NCBI GenBank assembly: GCA_964371125.1
Contig: CAYJMY010000109.1
Coordinates: forward strand, 1-16,747
DNA: 16,747 nucleotides
Source of the DNA: DUSC01 sp964371125
GTDB taxonomy: Bacteria > Pseudomonadota > Alphaproteobacteria > Rhizobiales > Rhizobiaceae
Reading direction: 5' to 3'
Made by a program: the position numbers and the translations under genes. Numbering within the stretch: the first letter of the stretch is position 1; every line of letters starts with the position of its first letter. Below the pieces are notes generated by a model. It did no database searches and had not been told where the DNA came from. It saw only the letters and a program-made list of their open reading frames with translations. Shown here in pieces: positions 14,915 to 16,747 of this stretch.

Positions 14915-15481
14915 ATGAAGTCCAGTAAGATCTCCGTCCGCGTATTGTCCGGTTTCGTCCTCGCCGGCTTTATCCTCGCCGCCGCGGGCTGCCAATCGAG
15001 CGACAGTGTCCTCAACGTCGGGGCCGACGCGCCGCCGCCGCCGAGCGACAAGGTGCTGGAAAGCGAGTTACGTGCCTACTGTCCGCCGATCGTGCTGCGT
15101 GAAGGCACGGCGTCCTTCCGGACCTATGCGAAAGGCGCCAAGGACGATCCCACGAAACTGATCTATCAGGCATCCATTTCCGACGTGACGCGCACCTGCG
15201 CCCGCGCCGCCGATACGATGACGATCACCGCTGCGGCCGCCGGCAGGGTCATCACCGGTCCGGCCGGCGCTCCCGGCACGATCACCATGCCGATCCGCGT
15301 CGTCGTGGTGAAGGGGGAGAGCGTCCTCTACAGCCAGTTGCACAAGTTCCAGGTGGCGGTCGCCGACGGTTCGGGAGCCACGCAGTTCGTCTTCAACGAT
15401 CCGAACGTCGTGATTCCGATCCCGGAGCCTGGGACGATCCAGGTATTCGTCGGCTATGACGAAGGTCCCTACGACCAGTAA
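14915..15481 (+). CDS. Uncharacterised lipoprotein
   Basis: The 188-residue product is not assigned to a named family. It begins with a basic N-region (MKSSKISVRVL), a hydrophobic core, and a lipobox-like AAAGC with Cys26, so it should be a lipid-anchored envelope protein. A short proline run (PPPP at about 40-43) follows as a linker. The mature part has two more cysteines, Cys56 in AYCPP and Cys95 in RTCARA, which could form a disulfide. The rest looks beta-rich. ATG 14915 is chosen because it gives a clean signal peptide behind GGGAAG. An upstream in-frame extension from 14774 would overlap thrC and is rejected. It is divergent from thrC and ends 7 bases from the convergent HAD gene. Confidence 0.85.
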   Translation: MKSSKISVRVLSGFVLAGFILAAAGCQSSDSVLNVGADAPPPPSDKVLESELRAYCPPIVLREGTASFRTYAKGAKDDPTKLIYQASISDVTRTCARAADTMTITAAAAGRVITGPAGAPGTITMPIRVVVVKGESVLYSQLHKFQVAVADGSGATQFVFNDPNVVIPIPEPGTIQVFVGYDEGPYDQ

Positions 15482-15488
15482 GAGCCGT

Positions 15489-16175
15489 TCAGGCGTCGGA
15501 CCACTCCGACAGCGCCGCCATTACGCCTGGGAAATCCGCCCAGCGGCGGATCACCGTCTCGGCGCCGGCTTCGGTCAGGGCATCTGCATGACCGGGGTAG
15601 GTGCTTGACGCTCCGGTAAAGCCGACGACCCGCATCTCAGCGGCGCGTGCGCCGTGTACGCCGGGCACGGAATCCTCCACGACCAGCGTGCGGCGCGGAT
15701 CGGCGCCCAAGGACTTCGCGGCATGCAGGAAGACGTCAGGTGCCGGCTTGGGTCGACCCGACGGTGTCGCCCTTGACGAGAAAATCCGGCCTTCGAGCAG
15801 CGGCTTCAGCCGCGTGCGTTCAAGCATGGCGTCGAGCCGGTGTTCTGTCGAGTTCGAGCACACGCAGCGCTGCACCTTGACCGACGACACTGCCGCATGG
15901 GCGCCTTCGATGGCGCGCACTTCAGTCGCAAGGCGCTTGTCGACCATTGCCTCGGCCTGGTCGATCAGCGTGGCCTGGAACGGGATTGCCGCCTGTTTCT
16001 CGATGGAAAGCAGGATGTCCTTGAAGGTAAGGCCGGCATATCGCTCGGCGAGATCCTCCGCCGCGATCTCGTAACCGGCGGCCGTCAGCAGTTCGGCTTC
16101 AACGCGGGCCGCAATGACCTCGGAATCGACGAGGACTCCGTCGCAATCGAAGATGACGAGATCGAAGGTGGCCAT
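15489..16175 (-). CDS. HAD superfamily hydrolase, subfamily IA (phosphatase or phosphoglucomutase-like)
   Basis: The 228-residue product has all four HAD motifs: DCDGVLVDSE with nucleophile Asp10 and Asp12, CSNST with Ser107, GRPKPAPD with Lys143, and VVEDSVPGV with Glu167 and Asp168. An alpha-helical cap lies between motif I and motif II (about 16-85), as in phosphoglycolate phosphatase and beta-phosphoglucomutase relatives. The start MATFDLVIFD is typical. The substrate cannot be named; sugar phosphates or phosphoglycolate are the usual ones. It converges with the lipoprotein gene and is divergent from ccrM, with 165 bases between the two starts. Confidence 0.95.
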   Translation of the reverse strand: MATFDLVIFDCDGVLVDSEVIAARVEAELLTAAGYEIAAEDLAERYAGLTFKDILLSIEKQAAIPFQATLIDQAEAMVDKRLATEVRAIEGAHAAVSSVKVQRCVCSNSTEHRLDAMLERTRLKPLLEGRIFSSRATPSGRPKPAPDVFLHAAKSLGADPRRTLVVEDSVPGVHGARAAEMRVVGFTGASSTYPGHADALTEAGAETVIRRWADFPGVMAALSEWSDA

Positions 16176-16292
16176 GGTGCTGCAATCCGTGAAGTGGCCG
16201 ACGCGGGATCGTGCGGCAGCGGGGCGGATACACGATCATCGCGACGACGGCAAATTCCGCAGCGCGGCTTCATTAAATCTTTACCCGATCCG

Positions 16293-16300
16293 GTAACCAT
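16293..16300 (+). promoter_or_regulatory. CtrA-like half-site upstream of ccrM
   Basis: GTAACCAT matches the TTAACCAT half-site reported for the cell-cycle regulator CtrA in rhizobia at seven of eight bases. It lies 41 bases before the ccrM start. A TTAA (16273-16276) lies 16 bases further upstream, and several other TAAC or TAAA words follow. The full TTAA-N7-TTAA form is not present. CtrA control of ccrM is established in Caulobacter and supported in Brucella. Binding here is inferred. Confidence 0.35.
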
Positions 16301-16340
16301 AACGGTCAGTAAAGAGTAACGCGTAGTTCCGGGTACCTTC

Positions 16341-16747
16341 ATGTCAGCCGTGCGTTCTGCCACCGATCGGTCTGCGCCTGCCGCGAACGCCGATTGGCTG
16401 GACACGATCCTCAAGGGTGATTGCGTCGCAGCGCTCGAACGGCTCCCTGAGAAGTCCGTCGATGTCGTCTTCGCCGATCCTCCCTACAACCTCCAGCTCG
16501 ACGGGGATCTGCACCGACCGGACCAGTCCAGGGTCGACGCCGTCGACGATGCGTGGGACCAGTTCGAAAGCTTCGGCGCCTATGACGCCTTCACCCGCGC
16601 CTGGCTGCTCGCCGCGCGTCGCGTGCTGAAGCCGAACGGCACGATCTGGGTTATCGGCTCCTATCACAACATCTTCCGCGTCGGCGCGACGATGCAGGAT
16701 CTCGGCTTCTGGGTGCTCAACGACGTCGTCTGGCGCAAGACCAACCC
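16341..16747 (+). CDS. ccrM: Cell-cycle-regulated adenine DNA methyltransferase CcrM, N-terminal part
   Basis: The right edge cuts this gene; 135 codons are visible. CcrM methylates the adenine of GANTC near the end of DNA replication and is usually essential or important in alphaproteobacteria. The fragment has the beta-class N6-adenine methyltransferase layout: TILKGDCVAALERLP, the catalytic motif ADPPYNLQL with DPPY at 46-49, then RVLKPNGTIWVIGSYHNIFRVG and NDVVWRKTNP at the edge. In rhizobial CcrM the DLHRPDQS segment after DPPY is also familiar. An in-frame stop at 16317-16319 leaves ATG 16341 as the first usable start. The C-terminal target-recognition domain is outside the window. Confidence 0.96.
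   Translation, partial: MSAVRSATDRSAPAANADWLDTILKGDCVAALERLPEKSVDVVFADPPYNLQLDGDLHRPDQSRVDAVDDAWDQFESFGAYDAFTRAWLLAARRVLKPNGTIWVIGSYHNIFRVGATMQDLGFWVLNDVVWRKTN

Noticed and set aside
1..16747. Mobile elements, CRISPR arrays, tRNA or rRNA genes
   Set aside because: I saw no transposase, integrase, regularly spaced direct repeats or structured RNA gene by reading both strands.

Overview
The window reads as chromosomal DNA of an alphaproteobacterium of the order Rhizobiales (Mesorhizobium/Phyllobacteriaceae-like, from recalled protein similarity only). Signs are the high GC content, the ctaB-coxF-ctaG-ctaE cytochrome oxidase order, an APH-type homoserine kinase beside ispH and rnhA, and a CcrM-type DNA methyltransferase. 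I see no tRNA, rRNA, CRISPR array, insertion sequence, phage gene or attachment site. Almost all of the window is tightly packed housekeeping genes.

Region 1 (1-3942, plus strand) is the aa3-type cytochrome c oxidase assembly cluster: the end of ctaB (heme O synthase), a 54-residue CoxF-like membrane peptide, ctaG (Cox11 copper chaperone), ctaE (oxidase subunit III), then a DUF983 zinc-ribbon membrane protein and SURF1. Between ctaE and DUF983 sit a 10-N scaffold gap with long C and G homopolymers (about 2146-2271) and an L,D-transpeptidase gene. The transpeptidase is joined to DUF983, and DUF983 to SURF1, by ATGA stop/start overlaps.

Region 2 (3992-6442, plus) holds ispH, thrB and rnhA, closely spaced or overlapping. 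Region 3 (6480-8589) holds a 1-Cys peroxiredoxin and a secreted stand-alone DsbD-N-type thiol protein on the minus strand, divergent from a YqgE/AlgH protein on the plus strand. The YqgE gene overlaps by 10 bp, tail to tail, with Region 4.

Region 4 (8580-14796, minus) is a probable four-gene operon read from high to low coordinates: thrC, an M16 processing peptidase, a RimJ/RimL-type acetyltransferase, and a 962-residue 7TM-PAS-GGDEF-EAL protein with a degenerate GGDEF motif and an intact-looking EAL domain. The intergenic distances are 14, 16 and 4 nt. thrB and thrC, the last two steps to threonine, thus lie about 7.4 kb apart on opposite strands.

Region 5 (14915-16747) holds an uncharacterised lipoprotein, a convergent HAD hydrolase, and the start of ccrM, which runs off the right edge. 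The ccrM upstream region carries a CtrA-like half-site.

I found no clearly new system. The points most worth a second look are the transpeptidase in the oxidase-assembly cluster, the unresolved sequence at the gap, the operon linking c-di-GMP turnover to thrC and M16, and the stand-alone two-cysteine DsbD-N protein.
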